Assembly (NCBI GenBank): GCA_936450465.1
Contig: OW388300.1
Coordinates: forward strand, 18,675,266-18,739,265
DNA: 64,000 nucleotides
Reading direction: 5' to 3'
Origin: Gibbula magus
Taxonomy: Eukaryota; Mollusca; Gastropoda; Trochida; Trochidae
Shown in pieces: positions 46,700 through 60,116 of this stretch. The position numbers and the translations under genes were made by a program. Every line of letters begins with the position of its first letter. The stretch's first letter is position 1. The notes under the pieces were generated by a model. The model was not told the origin of the DNA, ran no database searches, and saw only the letters and a list, made by a program, of their open reading frames with translations.

Positions 46700-48290
46700 A
46701 TGTACAAATATCTTTTGGATTAATCTTTTTATGAATGCTTTCCCTGCACGTGGTGGGAAATACCCCTTTCAGATAATATAAAAAATATATATATATACCT
46801 TTGCGGTATTTCCCTCTCTTTGTTGTGTCAAGATAGTGAATCGCTGCACCAGAAATGCATAGCGGTCCTGGATTTCTAAACACAGATTTCTTAAGGAAAT
46901 ACTGCAAGGCCTAAATCAGCCAGTAATGGAGACTGGCAAGAGTTATGCCGTGCATTGGGAAGTTGGATGTACGTTAGAGTCAATGCGTTTGGTGACGGTG
47001 ATGTCACGGTGACCCGATAGTAGCGTTAACAATTGGAGATACGTTGCATATGAATAATAACCGATCAAATTTACCAAATTATTAAACAAAAGCAAGAAAT
47101 GCGTACTTTTATAAAGGAAATGGGAGGAAATAACAACCAACAGTCCAAAAAAGAACCTTTAACAACAAAGTAATCAAGTCCTAAAAATAACATGTTTGTG
47201 ATACCATGCATCAATGCACAAGGAAGTATGACAAACGTATCAAAAGGGAGGGCGTTACAGGGGTACATGCATATGATGAATGGTTTTCCAAGAAAATGCA
47301 ATTTTCAACTACAGCTTGATTTCACGGAAACTTGTTCCATCATACGCACTTGTGACCCACGTCACTGATAAGGCGAGCCGAGCCGGGCAGACTGACGGCA
47401 GTATAGTAGTATCGACTTTATCCTATGTATACAGGTAAGTCAATAATTTTTAAAATCAATACTTTTAAGTCATGCTGAAAAGAAAGATAGACGTGATGCA
47501 AAATATCCCTGATATAATAAACCATATTAACCGCGATTCAAGTCAAGTCAAGTCAAATCAAGCACGAAGGCCATCGGTCCAAATACAAGGATACATATAT
47601 ACAGTAGTAAATACATAGCATTCAAATATATAATAATAAATCGATTAACACATAGGACATGATTAAACACATAGTAACTATTACGATGATTATGTCTTAA
47701 TTTAAAACTTAGACATTAATATTGGCATAACTTGTTCAGTAACTTTACAGATGTCGAGGACATTAATTGATTAAATTTATAGAAATAATGGATTATACAA
47801 ATGTGGTATATAATTGGTTCTTAGATTGTCAATTCCTAGCCACCGCCCCTCATTTACCTTAAACTTTAAAACAGTCGCTCTAATCCTACCAAATTAGTTT
47901 TATTTTTATTTTTTTTATATATTTCGTTTTTTAGTCACCAATGTAAGATATTTGTCACGTATCACAAATGCGGACCATGACGATTTGATTGTAGCGATAC
48001 CTACAATGTAGATATCGCTTGATCTCACACAAACGATTTATACTGTGGGAGCTAGTTTTGGATGTTAAAACACATAAAATGGCAAACTGAACCTAACGAA
48101 GTAGTGATATCTTAAAATATCATAGTTGTGACACTGTCATCAAATCTCACAAGGACTTATAATCATGTCTGATCTTCAGACGGGAAGGCGTTGACGGTAT
48201 CTGCATTTGTAAACTGGTTTTGAAAGAAAATCCCCAACAACAGAGTTACAAATAAGAGCCGGTTTAACGAAGAAAACGGGCCCACGTTGA
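46700..48290. other. Stretch without recognisable gene
   Basis: Contains a short TCAAG pentamer run (47528-47556) and, near 47985-48045, a TACAATGTAGATATCGCTTG repeat motif. That motif is also found in opposite orientation near 54915-54990 and in degraded form at 40010-40040. No gene supported. Confidence 0.4.
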
Positions 48291-48766
48291 ATAAGTGACC
48301 TAATTTTAATGTTGAAAAGGTGACTGCATTGTCATTGTATTTTGGTCCCACCTGTTAAATTTGGTCCCCGATGTGGTCACTTTTTCAACGCACACATTTT
48401 GCAGGTCACCTTTTCAACGTTGAAATTGTACCTTTTCTGAAAGTGTCACTGTCATGCTTGTTGATAGCATATACGAGAAACATTAAAAACAGGGTTATTA
48501 CCCTTCATATAAAGTTGTTTATTCTGATTGGTCAATCGCCAATGCATACGAAACCGTGTAGGCGGATTTGTCAAGGTGATGTGACAATGTTCAAACGAGT
48601 TTTACGGAAGACATTGACCTCGGAATGTCAGAATAGAAATGTATTAAATATAATGTCAAGGTCACCAAAATCTAATCAGCCCTTTATCTTCCCTAGGAAT
48701 ATTTTTTGGTCAGATATGAAGAGAATCCTGTGAAGGGTATTTGATATATCCCGCTGACAAGCTTAA

Positions 48767-48835
48767 AGGAGCTGTAGCACGATTTTCTTACCGACATAAA
48801 GTGCTCTCACAAAAATGTAAATAAGTTTTACCAAT
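48767..48835. mobile_element. Left end of a MITE of the 1668 family
   Basis: TTAA (48763-48766) followed by AGGAGCTGTAGCACG and TTTTCTTACCG, matching the family terminus. The right end was not found; a SINE lies 140 bp downstream. The stretch 48300-48760 to its left has only unsupported frames. Confidence 0.4.
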
Positions 48836-48974
48836 GGCAAGATAATACCCCTGACTCAATAAAAAGAGTTATTAAACGAATTTACATGGTTCGGTTGAAC
48901 TATGTGATTCCATTTTCCATCGAGTGGCCATTTAATGTGCATGTTTACATTAAAATGGCCGTTCGAAGGTATTT

Positions 48975-49292
48975 GGGGGCGGGATAGCGCAGTGTTTAGC
49001 GCGTTCGGCTTCGTATCCAGAGGTCCGGGGTTCGAATCCCGCCAGGGGCAGGGCAACTTTGTCTGCAGTAGAGAACTGTTCTACACGCAGTCAGGTTTGG
49101 GTGCAATGCTTCACTGAATTTCAGTGCAGTACCACCCATGGTTCGCTAGTTCCAGCCTATGCTCGCAAGTTTCACCGCAATGCATACCCACATGGCGTTG
49201 CGGGCTTTCTCCCTGCCATAATACTAGCAGCCGCGATATAAGTGAAATACTCTTGAAAGCGGCGTTAAACCCCAACTCACCTCACCTCACCT
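48975..49292 (+). mobile_element. tRNA-derived SINE, full length
   Basis: Plus-strand copy with A-box-like TAGCGCAGTGTTTAGCGCG, B box GGTTCGAATCC, body and a CTCACCTCACCTCACCTC tail. Target duplication CGAAGGTATTT (48964-48974) and CGAAGGTAGTT (49293-49303). It is the clearest insertion of this family in the window. Confidence 0.85.
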
Positions 49293-49303
49293 CGAAGGTA
49301 GTT

Positions 49304-50787
49304 AAAGTGATTTTGTGACTAATAAGGCCATGCATGGGCCGAAGGTTATAATTGTTCATTTGAGGTCCAAGTTTTGGGTGAAGGGTAAAACTTTACTTTA
49401 TATTGTAGAAAATGGTTATTTTTCACAAAAAATATTCAATGTTTCACCAAAAACACTTGTTCATTAATTAATAAACAGTAATAAAAGGCCCATGAGAAAT
49501 ATGCTATTTTCAACAAATCAGAGAGCAGTAAGGTCAGCCTGCCCGGTACAACACAGATGGCCGCCCCTATCATAGATTGTCGGTGTGTCTGTTTGTGAGT
49601 CTTCATCTGATCGAATTGTGGCAATATCAAATGTTTCTAGGGACTATATATATGGGTATATTAAACAATGGCTACTTCTGGATGAAAAACAGAAAACTAA
49701 TCATAACTGTGATTATTAACACTGTGATACTACAGAATAATGTTCAGGGGAGAGTATTTTGTTGTCAATTTTCGAGTTTGAAGAGCTACTAAAGTTATCT
49801 TAGGGGTGACATATGTTTGAAATCAGCTGGGTTTGTGGAGAAATGTATAGTTGATAGGTACGTGCGTTTATTTGTAAATGTCAACAATTCTTAGCGTACA
49901 TTTTGACCTGAAATTGAATGGATCGCTTCCTTAGATCGGCAGTATGGCTGACCTTGTTCCTTTACTCTTTTTATTTGATAAACATTTTTGATGATGGCAT
50001 GTAAAACACTTTATTGGTAGTCAATTTTGTGGCTATTAACATCAGTCTGGTACTGACACCTATTATTATTTATCTTTGACAACAATAGACTGATGACATG
50101 TATATTTTTTGTTTTGTATGTATTTGAAATGAAATGGAACAACAACAAAAAATAGAGAAAGAAAGAAAAAAAAGAAAGAAGAAGAAAAAAGTGTGCACAC
50201 CTTTTGAAAAAAAACACACAGAAAAAAAACTTTTACCTTTAGCAATATTTGTAATTCCTTCAAAATTGATAAACTATCCTGAACAATAATAATGTATTAT
50301 TATTATATTTAATATGCATTATTTTACTTAAGTATAACAATAAAGTATTACTATTACATGATTATATTTTATATGCAAATACTAAGTTGAATTTTGTTGG
50401 GTGTCCATATTGAACCTATGCATATATCTACCTACATGTATCTACTGTCTATAACACTGACGTGCAGATAAACTTTGCAAGCAGTAGAAACAAAAGTATG
50501 GGTCCCTCACAAAATGGCTCCAGGCCTCACTTCTTTTCATGGAAACCAATCAAAATTTGAAAGTTTTGAAACATAAAAGGCCCATATTTTTAAAAAGGTA
50601 TATTGACCTTTTGTGTTTGGAAATGAAAGAAACCTATCCCTCAATAAAAGTCCAGTTCGTTTCCATGAAAACACAATAATTTATATATCAAAAAACAATT
50701 AACAAGTCATAAGATAACACGTTAAATAGTGATTACCACCTATTAAGTTTCAAAACGATAACACAAACAGTTCTACTCCGGTAATGA
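49304..50787. other. Stretch without recognisable gene
   Basis: AT-rich. An A/G-rich run with its minus-strand poly-Phe frames at 50130-50230 explains the small frames there. Confidence 0.4.
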
Positions 50788-51044
50788 ACTAATTTAATAA
50801 TAACACTTTATTGTCCTCAATACATTGTAAATTGGAAATTTGTCTTACACACAAGTGCATTTCGCACCCGGCAGCCACTGTGTAGCGCCAGTTCAACCGT
50901 TGTTCTGTCCTTATAATGCTGAGTGTCAAGCAAGGAAGCAACAACTCCCATCTGTTAACGTCTTTTGGTATGACGCGACCGGGAATCGAACCCCGGTCTT
51001 CCGGGTGATGAGAGGACACTCTACCAACTGAGCTACAAGGTGGC
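50788..51044 (-). mobile_element. Second tRNA-derived SINE family
   Basis: On the minus strand it starts CCACCTTGTAGCTCAGTTGG with B box GGTTCGATTCC. A non-tRNA body follows (TTGCTTCCTTGCTTGACACT) and an A/T-rich end with CAATAAAG. The 7 bases before and after the tRNA-like arms do not pair, so it is a SINE head and not a functional tRNA gene. Confidence 0.7.
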
Positions 51045-51045
51045 T

Positions 51046-52556
51046 AACACATATTAGGTTAAAAAAGATCTGATAAACCCTTTTTTTAAATTTCTTATAT
51101 GGAAACTAACCTGTACCTTTTTCCAAATCCAACCTTTTACATAGAAACTAAACTGATAATTTTAACATCTTAAAATAAAAAAAGGCAGATGGATAATACA
51201 CCTAAAGAGTTTCAGAAAAATGCAATTAACAGGTTTTTAGCTATGTTTTGGAAATGGAACCTATCAGTCTTGATAACACATTTGAGTCAAAATCAAAGTT
51301 ATCATTGAAATACTGATAATATCTTAAAGCAAATCTTCAGTAGTTGGGGGAGGGCGGGAGTTCCCCTGGTTCCTACGGCAATGTTGAAGATACACCGGAA
51401 CATAATTTTGGATGATAAAAGGTGATAGTGAGATCTGCGTGTCCATTGGAACCTTGATCAAAAGTGTTTGAGGTCTGATTACAGAGAAGCTCAATAGTTT
51501 GCTAGAATGAGAGTAACCTTACAGATATACGGTAGTATATATTAGAATTTAACATTATTCTATATTGAGAATCTTACCCATGTGTCAAGTCAACACGACT
51601 TGATTACAGTTACATATATCCCCAGCATGCAATGAAACAAATTTCCTCCGGGATATCTTATCTTAATGAATGAACATATCTCAAACATAGTCTTACACTC
51701 AGACTTTGAAAAAAGTACTTATTCTGAAAACATCACCATTTAATTAGATATTGAAAAGGAGATAGTAAGAATTGAAATTTTCATTAAAAAAAGGCTCTTT
51801 TTTCAAAAAAATTTCTAAGTGTTAGACTAATCTGAAACACAACACTGCCTTTTAGCTTCTTTGTAAGTGATCTCAGTGAAGTAGCATACAAGATACAATA
51901 TACAAAATATTTATTGTACAGAAAACACCCATTATGGGCAGTGAACAAAGAAGTTAACAAATGTTAATACATATTAAAAGTAAAATATATACAAGAGCAT
52001 TAATATATCTCAGTGTGAGACAATTATATCAAACAATGCATATTATAGATTGTACAATAACTAACCAATGTGGCTTAATCTCATTGAATACATGTCATAA
52101 AGTACTTTACAGGTGATAGAAGCATGATGACTCTTGGGGTTTATAATTGATGAGAGGAGCTCTTTTCTTTAAGACCCCAACGAGACCAGTTGATGAAATT
52201 AGTTTCGAGCGGTAATGAATATATTGTGACGTCATCAGCACTATGGCATCATAACATTGTTACATCATCAACTTTGAAGCCATAACATTGTCAGCAGTGG
52301 CGGATCCAGTCATTAGTTCAATCCATAATCATGACAGATGGTAAAACACTATTTGGATTGAGGTTTGTGGGTATAAGAATTGTAGTTTGTAACCGGTTTG
52401 TTTTCATTGATTTAGCAAATAATTTTTTTTATTTATATAATTTTATGGTCAAGAAAAATCTCTATTTATCTGTTTCTACAGCTTGATCTCAGTTCTCAAC
52501 ACAGTGATAATATCACACATGGAATGACATCATGTTCACAATAATATGATGTCACA
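51046..52556. other. Repeat-rich non-coding stretch
   Basis: Contains an end of the 37459 MITE family (51568-51610), a CRE-like repeat (52225-52295) and a GTGGCGGATCCAG hAT-like end (52296-52308). No gene supported. Confidence 0.45.
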
Positions 52557-55500
52557 TATGGAAGGGGATTTGTGCCGAAAATGAAGACATGTTGACTTGT
52601 AACTTGTAAAGTGTAACATGTCGTTCTCAACCATACAAGTCTCGAAAAGACAAGTCCAATCATGCAAAACTAACATTTTAATTCTGTCAATCGTAACTTC
52701 GCATTCTCAATTTTACAAAGTTGAAATGTAATTCCAGAAATCGTCAAAGTCGAAAAGTCAACTTGTCATTTTTAATTATTAAATCTAAATAATATGCACA
52801 TTTAGTAATGTTACAAGTTACGTTTGACTAATGAAAAATGGAAAATGTGGAGTTGCAAAGTCAGCTTTGTAAAAAGGACTTTTGCATTTCGAGACTGACA
52901 TGACTTGCATAGTTGCGAATGCAATGTTTCAAATTACATCTCAACATGAATTCGCATTGACCATATTTGGAAGTTTCCCGAACATTGCCGATCTTTTCCG
53001 AGGACGAGAGGCATTTGCGAAAAAACGAGACATCCCTAGCCGCTGTCCCAGATGGGGAATCCCTTAGTCTATTTTGAGCCCAACGCTGGACGAATTGACC
53101 ACGCCCCCTGAAAATCAAGGGACGTAACTCGTTATGTCCTACAAACAAACGCACGTTGTTAGTTCACGGAGCGCTACTGTCACTTACATTCCGTTTGATA
53201 GTGTCGCTTAGTAATTAAATGCCAATCGAAAATATCAACTGAAATTAATTCTTAGGTATTGTAATTATTATCTCAATAAATTTTAAGGACATTTGACAAA
53301 CATTAATTTTTTTGCAACGCAAAACGAATGCGGAAGTAATGTAAATATAGGATGACACTGACAGACATAAAGGATCGCATAGCTTGAATGGCATTGAAGC
53401 TATGATAAATGTATCCGATCCGTTATCATAAAACTTATTACACTTACATATAAAACTGAAGATTTACAAACCATATATAGACAGCCTAAACCCGAAAAAA
53501 ATAATTACTTTCTGTGCGTTCATTTACACATTATCTTCTCTCAGTTCAATCATGTCAACATTCACTTTTTTATACTCCAATTTTACGTGTATTCAGTAAA
53601 GTCTTTTGCATTCAGAAATGAATATCAAAGTTTTGATAAAGAAAGAAGAAATTGAAAGAAATACATAAGCCAGTGTTGATAACTTTATTATTAATTCTAA
53701 AATATTTTAAATGTACCACAAAGCAATGATCTAAATCAGGGAACTTCATATACATGTTTTAAAAAAAAATTAAAATGCATTGCACTTTGATTATAACTGA
53801 AAACTTATTCTTACAGACAAATAATCAAGGGGAAATGTTCTTTAGCTGAGTTGAATTTATCACTTTTAATTATTTTACAAACTTTTCTCAACTATAGTTT
53901 AAATTATTTCTTGGTTTTGAATATGTTTATTTATCTATTTTCATTTACGTATCAAGCAAACTATATTTTTTAGTAATTGAAGCAGTGAAAAGTGTATTGT
54001 TGTGGGACAGAAATATATTTGTCCATGATTAATATTCCATTAATTCTATATAAAGAATCACATTATTGAATTCAAGTATGAAATGTAAATCATAAGCCTA
54101 GATCTGTTGTTTCACACTTTAAACATAAACATTCAACTTCTTCATGCCAAAATATGAAAATAATTATGAATATAGAATGCAAACTGAAAATAGAATTGTA
54201 TAATTCAAAAATATAATTGCACTGTTGAATTTAAGAATGTAATCGACTGTAACATATACAGGATATAAAAATATTTTAAAAAACGTACGATTTCACTAAA
54301 ATGGCCATTCATGAATACATTGACATGCGTATTGTTTTCAATAAATCAAATATGTGTTTTATTAATTCATATATGAAACGATGATAATTTTTATTTAGAT
54401 AATAGTTCCGATGATTTATGTTTTACAATAAAATGTCTTCCCTAAACATACGTCTTTGCCGTGTCTATTAATACTTTTGTTTGTTAGTCATTAATGTAAC
54501 AAACTCATTGTAGTAGAAATGTATATCAAATTATTAATTTAAAAGTTCAAAGAAAAGAAATGTTAATTCAATTAATGTGTTGTCAAGGAAAAACACAACA
54601 CAATGCGGCTGGAAGTTGCAGAATGGGCTTCTTTATACACATATTTCAAGGATTAGTGTGTTTGAAAAGTCCAGAAACTGTACTAAGAGTGTGACATTTT
54701 AGATGTTCAGTATATATTTATAAATAGAGCGATCTACACAAGAGAGCTGCTGAAAATGAAAATAAGTCATTCAAATATTTTTTCTTTCTGTAAATCTGAA
54801 CCAGAAAGTTTCCAATATGTTTTCATAAATGTAATCACGTAAATGAATTTGGGGGAATCGAAAGTTCCATGAACAATCGTCTTTTATCATCCAAAACTGG
54901 CTCCCTAAGTAGATGGTGCTTGTGTGAGATCAAGCGACATCGACAAGCGATATCTACATTGTAAATAACGCTAAAATCAAATCTTCATAATCCTATTATA
55001 TCATCAGTTAATGACAGTTAATGTGTAACTTTAATGAACTCGTGTTGATATATTTGATATCAGAAGACACTTGGGTGAAATTCTCGATATATACTCTGAT
55101 ATTATCATATCATTACAGTACCTCCAAAAATTTAAATATCCATAGAAAGTGTTGTAAATATTGTCAAGGATGTATCTAATGTTGCAAACATTATTCGCTC
55201 GTATATTATAAACAACGCCTTCTTTCCATGCGAAATGGATTTTTTAAACAATATTTCCAGGTTTAAAAGTTGTTCCTTAGCTCTGCACATCCTTTATGTT
55301 TGTTTCACTTTTGTCTGTATACCTGTGAAACTTAAGAAAACATTTGAAAATAATGTTTCATTGAGCTATACCTTACGGATTTTTAGTTCTGCCTCAACAA
55401 ATACCGAACTGTGACCAGTGTTGCGTCGATCCAAAAGCTGAGACAGGAAAATGACAATCATTTTGTGGACCCAAATCAAAGCAGTCCGTGACACTGACAG

Positions 55501-57222
55501 TAATTTATGTTTCGAAACCACTTGAAATTACGTAAGGTTTATTTTGAAAAGTTACAAGTATTTACCAACATGTATTTATTTTTAAAATGTCGATAAATTA
55601 TCGAACAAAAATCGAATGTGAAAAAATGTCCCGACCAACTGTTTTTTAGTGTTATTTTTTTGGTTTTACAAAAGACGCAATGTTTTCTTTATACCCAATT
55701 GATACAGAGTGTCTTACTTATGAAGGCACTAAACATGTAGTTTTATATTATGCCAACTCTTTATAGGCATCATTATACCCGAGTGTAAACTGTGCAATCC
55801 TGTATACCCTTTTACAATCAAATGCAAAATAAAAATAAATTCAACACCCTTCTGGGTCACAAACAAATGTAAGATTTATTACTTGACCCACACATTTTGA
55901 TAAACTAACTTACTATCATAAATGGGAATACGTCACTGATTCGAAATACACTGCTCTGGATTGGGAGTGTTTTAGCTTATACATATAAAACTGTAGCAAG
56001 AAACGATTAACTCCAACTTTATTGTATACTAAAAAAAAACCATACATACATACATACAATACTATAATATCACAAAATACATATATATTAATCTTGACCA
56101 GGAAGCATATTTATTAAAAGCGTGGTCTAGCTATTCCTGTGTTATATAGAACAAATGAATAGACAATTCACAACTTTTCTCTAAATGTGTTCAATTATTT
56201 ATTTTGATTCTGCTTGCATTTTGAACTGTATACTTATTTTTATGGTCACCCTGGAAATAATGTAGATAAACAAATGTTTTATTTTCCTTTTTGTGTTTGA
56301 CCAGTACCTTCCCCCACGTGAAAATGTAGATTGGCCTTCCTCATATAACAAGCACATTTGCTGAAACTCCGATGTCGTATATTTGGATTACTGTAATCAA
56401 TATGACGTATCTGGCGTATCTGTCCCCCCCCCCCCCCCCCCCCCCCCCCCCTTCAAAATGTTTGGGGAAAAAATTGGAGGTCATGATTAAACATTGAATA
56501 TGTGGCCGACCATCCGGGCTCGCAACAGAGCGTTCGGGCGGTTAGTTCGTTAGCAGTCAGTTCCTCCACAGAAAAAAGCGACGGTCTCCTATAATGTTTG
56601 AGTCAATGTGCTTTTGTCAACAGTATGCTAGCTAATAATGGGAAAACTAGTATGCAACTTTCAAATATGTGTTAGTAGTTGCTGGGAGATGCTTGCCAAG
56701 GGAGAAGTCATTGTTGAACATTGTGTTTATCGGATCGGGATTATTCGTTCCTTTCCGCTAATTTCCGTAATATTCCAAATATGGTCAATGCGAAATCGTG
56801 CAGAGATGTGATTTGAAACATTGCAATCGTAACTATGCAAGTCGTGTCAGTCTCGAAATGTTAACTTTGCAAGTCGTGTCAGTCTCGAAATGCTGAAGTC
56901 GGTTTTACAAAGCTGACTTTGCAACTCCTCATTTTCCATTTTTCATTTGTCAAACGTAACTTGTAACATTACTAAATGTGCATATTATTTAGATTAAATA
57001 ATTAAAAATGACAAGTTGACTTTTCGACTTTGACGATTTCTAGATTTACATTTCAACTTTGTAAAGTTGAGAATGCGAAGTTACGATTGACAGAATTAAA
57101 ATGTTAGTTTTGTATGATTGGACTTGTCTTTTCGAGACTTGTATGGTTGAGAACGACATGTTACACTTTACAAGTTACAAGTCAACATGTCTTAATTTTC
57201 GGCACAAATCCCCTTCCATAGT
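52557..57222. repeat. Long inverted repeat, approximately 430-460-bp arms around 3.8 kb
   Basis: Left arm 52557-52990 and right arm about 56760-57222 are reverse complements at roughly 95% by eye. They begin GGAAGGGGATTTGTGCCGAA and contain TGTAACATGTCGTTCTCAAC. The right arm has an extra internal duplication (TTCGAGACTGACACGACTTG type, 56826-56895). The interior is AT-rich with no transposase frame; it includes a 37459-family end (55020-55085), ACATACAT repeats (56042-56060) and a poly-C run (56424-56450). It is either a long-terminal-inverted-repeat element or an inverted duplication. Confidence 0.75.
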
Positions 57223-57283
57223 ATCGACACACTTAAAGTGAAGGCAAGTCTGACGGCGGTTATTCAGACAATACCGATACCCG

Positions 57284-57775
57284 TTAAAAGTACGTCGATT
57301 GTGTTGTTGGGGTCACATATTGCGAACGTTATAAATGATGTTACTTTATTGAGAAGTACCGACTGTTACCGAAAACTGCCATTTTTATGATAGTAGACTT
57401 AGCATATTGAGGATATGAAAGTAAAAGATTCGATTTCTGATCGAAAACCGGACAATGCATCACGTGTGGCGCGCGTCAATGAGTCAAACGTAATTTTGGA
57501 ATCTTATTTAAAACAGACAAAATAACAAATTTGGGTTGAAACTGTTGAATAGGACATATAACTACTTTGCAATGGAACGTGCAGTTTCGGCTTCTGCACA
57601 TGCAAAATGATGTCACTCGATTTTAATTGGAAACTAGTAATTATGATATATTAGGCGATTGGGGCAGAATATGCAAGCTGAGTGAATTTGTTTGTATTAT
57701 AAAAATCACATATGGTGAGTTGGAACGTAATGAAACCAAATACGTTTTTTATGAAACACAATGGATGCAGCTTCA
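57284..57775. mobile_element. Decayed TTAA-flanked element
   Basis: Close relative of the element at 58286, sharing TTGTGTTGTTGGGGTCACAT and CGAAAACCGGACAATGCA. The terminal repeats are worn (TTAAAAGTACGTC on the left, GATGCAGCTTCAAG on the right). Confidence 0.6.
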
Positions 57776-58285
57776 AGTATCCCTTGTCTTCCTCCTCTAG
57801 CATAGATGTCACGACCTCTGCACGCATTAAAATTGTCATAATGGATTATGTGTCAATATAATTTACCTGCATCTTATATATTATATACCCCTGATAATGG
57901 AACAAACTAGTTCTTCGTTAACACGTTTGCTATTTTTTTGGATTGTTTTCTCATACAGGTTATTATTGTTTACATTATAAACAGTGTTGATCATTAATAC
58001 TGCACTAGCTTTGAGTAGAGAATGCTTGTTAACAAGTTTTCAAATAAATTAAAACTCCAAGCTCACGTATAATTAGACCCTTCTCATTGTTTTAAAACAA
58101 TGCGAACGTGTATGCAGGGCACACAACTTTCAATATTCCAAGAAGAGAGAATAAACTGTAACTATTCAAAAACAACAATAAACATAGTACTAAATTATTG
58201 CAAAATCCTGTACAGGCGGGCTATCCTATTACTACCACACCGACTGTAGGTAAATTCACACTAAATTGACTGTAGGCACCTTTAA

Positions 58286-58753
58286 AGGTACATCCATTGT
58301 GTTGTTGGGGTCACATATTGCAAACGTAAAACAATTATGTTACTTTATTGAGAAGTACAGACTGTTACCGAAAACTACCATTTTGATGATAGTAGACTTA
58401 GAATATTGACGATATAAAGGTAAAAGTAGTGATTTCTAATCGAAAACCGGACAATGCAGAGCGCGTGGCGCGCGTCAATGAGTCAAACGTAATTTTGAAA
58501 TCTTATTTGAGTTGATAATGTTTAATAGGTCACATAACTACTGTGTATGTAAATTGGACGTGCAGTTTCGGTTTCTGCACACGCATAATGCTGTTATTCA
58601 ATTTTAATTGGAAACTAGGAATTGTGATATATTTGGCGATTGGGGTAGAATATGCAAGCTGAGTGAATTTATTTGTATTGTGGACAGCACATGTGGTGAG
58701 TTGGAACGTAAGTAAAGTCAATTAAAAGTTTATGAAACACAATGAATGTACCT
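58286..58753. mobile_element. TTAA-flanked MITE with 18-bp-class termini
   Basis: Left AGGTACATCCATTGTGTT and right AACACAATGAATGTACCT... inverted with one mismatch. It is bounded by TTAA at 58282-58285 and 58754-58757, as for piggyBac-type insertions. Non-coding. Confidence 0.7.
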
Positions 58754-58757
58754 TTAA

Positions 58758-59602
58758 CCTTCCATTCTGTGCTTTCCCTTTATACACGCCAATCCCCTTG
58801 GCGTTTACGTCGACAATGATGCTTGTCGTTCGTTATGACAACTAGGCTTCATTTTCACCTTTTCTGTGTATATTGTCATAAACCATTGTCATTATTTTGT
58901 TTATTCCCTGTTTTACAAAATTTAGATTAAGTGGATGTATGTTAATTTTGCCTAAAAGAAAGCCCATTAAAAATTGGTACAGTGAAACCGTAAATGTTGG
59001 AATAAATGACAAAGAGTGAAGTGGCGGTGACTGTTTATTTTAAGTTTAACAGGCTACTGAAGGTGAAATAAATCACACAGTTAAATACCGAAACTTTAAT
59101 TATAATAAACACCATATCACCAACTTAATGGTGAGGCAAACTTTGGAACTAACAATATAGCTCATCACAAAAGTAAGGGTAGGGTGGGAGAGTCAAACAT
59201 ACAGAAACCGACTGCACCCGCTACAACCATATATTGATTGACAATATAGCAGCAAAGTCGCACGATGAGGCTGTGTTTGTGCGATATGTAAAAACTACGT
59301 TTGTGCGAAGTGCAAAGCTGATGAATTACAAATTAAACCTCATGATACATGCTTACACAATTGCACTCCTGTCATGCATTACAACAGAGCGCTTGTCAAT
59401 TCACGTTTTTAATAATTTTCTCTCGATTTGCAACATTGTTTGCAATATAAATAAATTGTTTACTTCGTCAGTAAACCAATTTTGGAATAAAATTCAACAG
59501 TTACATTAGAATCCTTCTGAAATAAGAGTGCAAGTTGCAAACTATGTACAAATGTAGATGTGCGCATCTCGAAGGTGTGAGCGCGTTTTTGAAAGGCGTA
59601 TG
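58758..59602. other. Stretch without recognisable gene, left of gene copy 3
   Basis: A 91-codon frame (59234-59509) has no motif and no counterpart upstream of gene copies 1 and 2. The edge of homology to those copies is at 59603. Confidence 0.4.
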
Positions 59603-60116
59603 AATACAATTCACATTTTACAGTCTATTAAAAGATTATTCTTAAGCATTAAAATGATACTTGGTAAGCAAAATAAAATAAAAAACATCTCTGTGCTCGG
59701 AATTACGAATTATCTGTCCCTCGTGAATTATTATGTCAAACTCGTCACACACTTATCAAAATAGTTAACTAGGGACATAATCCAGTATTTGTCGCAACTC
59801 GTTGGTTATTCCTATAATAAACATCAGCAAATTGTTCATAAGTATCATTTGCCTGACAACATTGGTATACATTTCGACACTTCTGCTACACAAAATTAAG
59901 AAGTTGTATATCCATAAAGTAGTTCTTCCTTTATCATCTCTACTTCTAGAACGGTCAATGGCCAATTTTGATTGTAAAATGTGGGTTTGTTATCACTTTG
60001 ATGACTACTTAATAAAAATGGAACCCTTTTGTTTATTTTAAAACTGATGCTAAACAGAGCCAATGGTTCAAATTTTCTATGATAACATACATTATATCTT
60101 TGTTACCAGGTTCGAA
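59603..60116 (+). promoter_or_regulatory. Conserved 5' flank of gene copy 3
   Basis: Homologous to 3223-3755. Upstream of 59603 the sequences are unrelated, so this is the left edge of the duplicated gene module. The likely acceptor AG is at 60108-60109. Confidence 0.45.

Noticed and set aside
46413..46907. Frames around the TATG microsatellite
   Set aside because: Tyr/Val/Met/Cys-rich translations of the repeat itself.
50960..51044. Apparent tRNA gene on the minus strand
   Set aside because: D- and T-arm boxes are present, but the acceptor halves (CACCTTG and TCGCGTC) cannot pair and a SINE body follows directly.
56424..56450. Poly-C run as a functional element
   Set aside because: Homopolymer lengths of this size are prone to sequencing error and nothing around it suggests a role.
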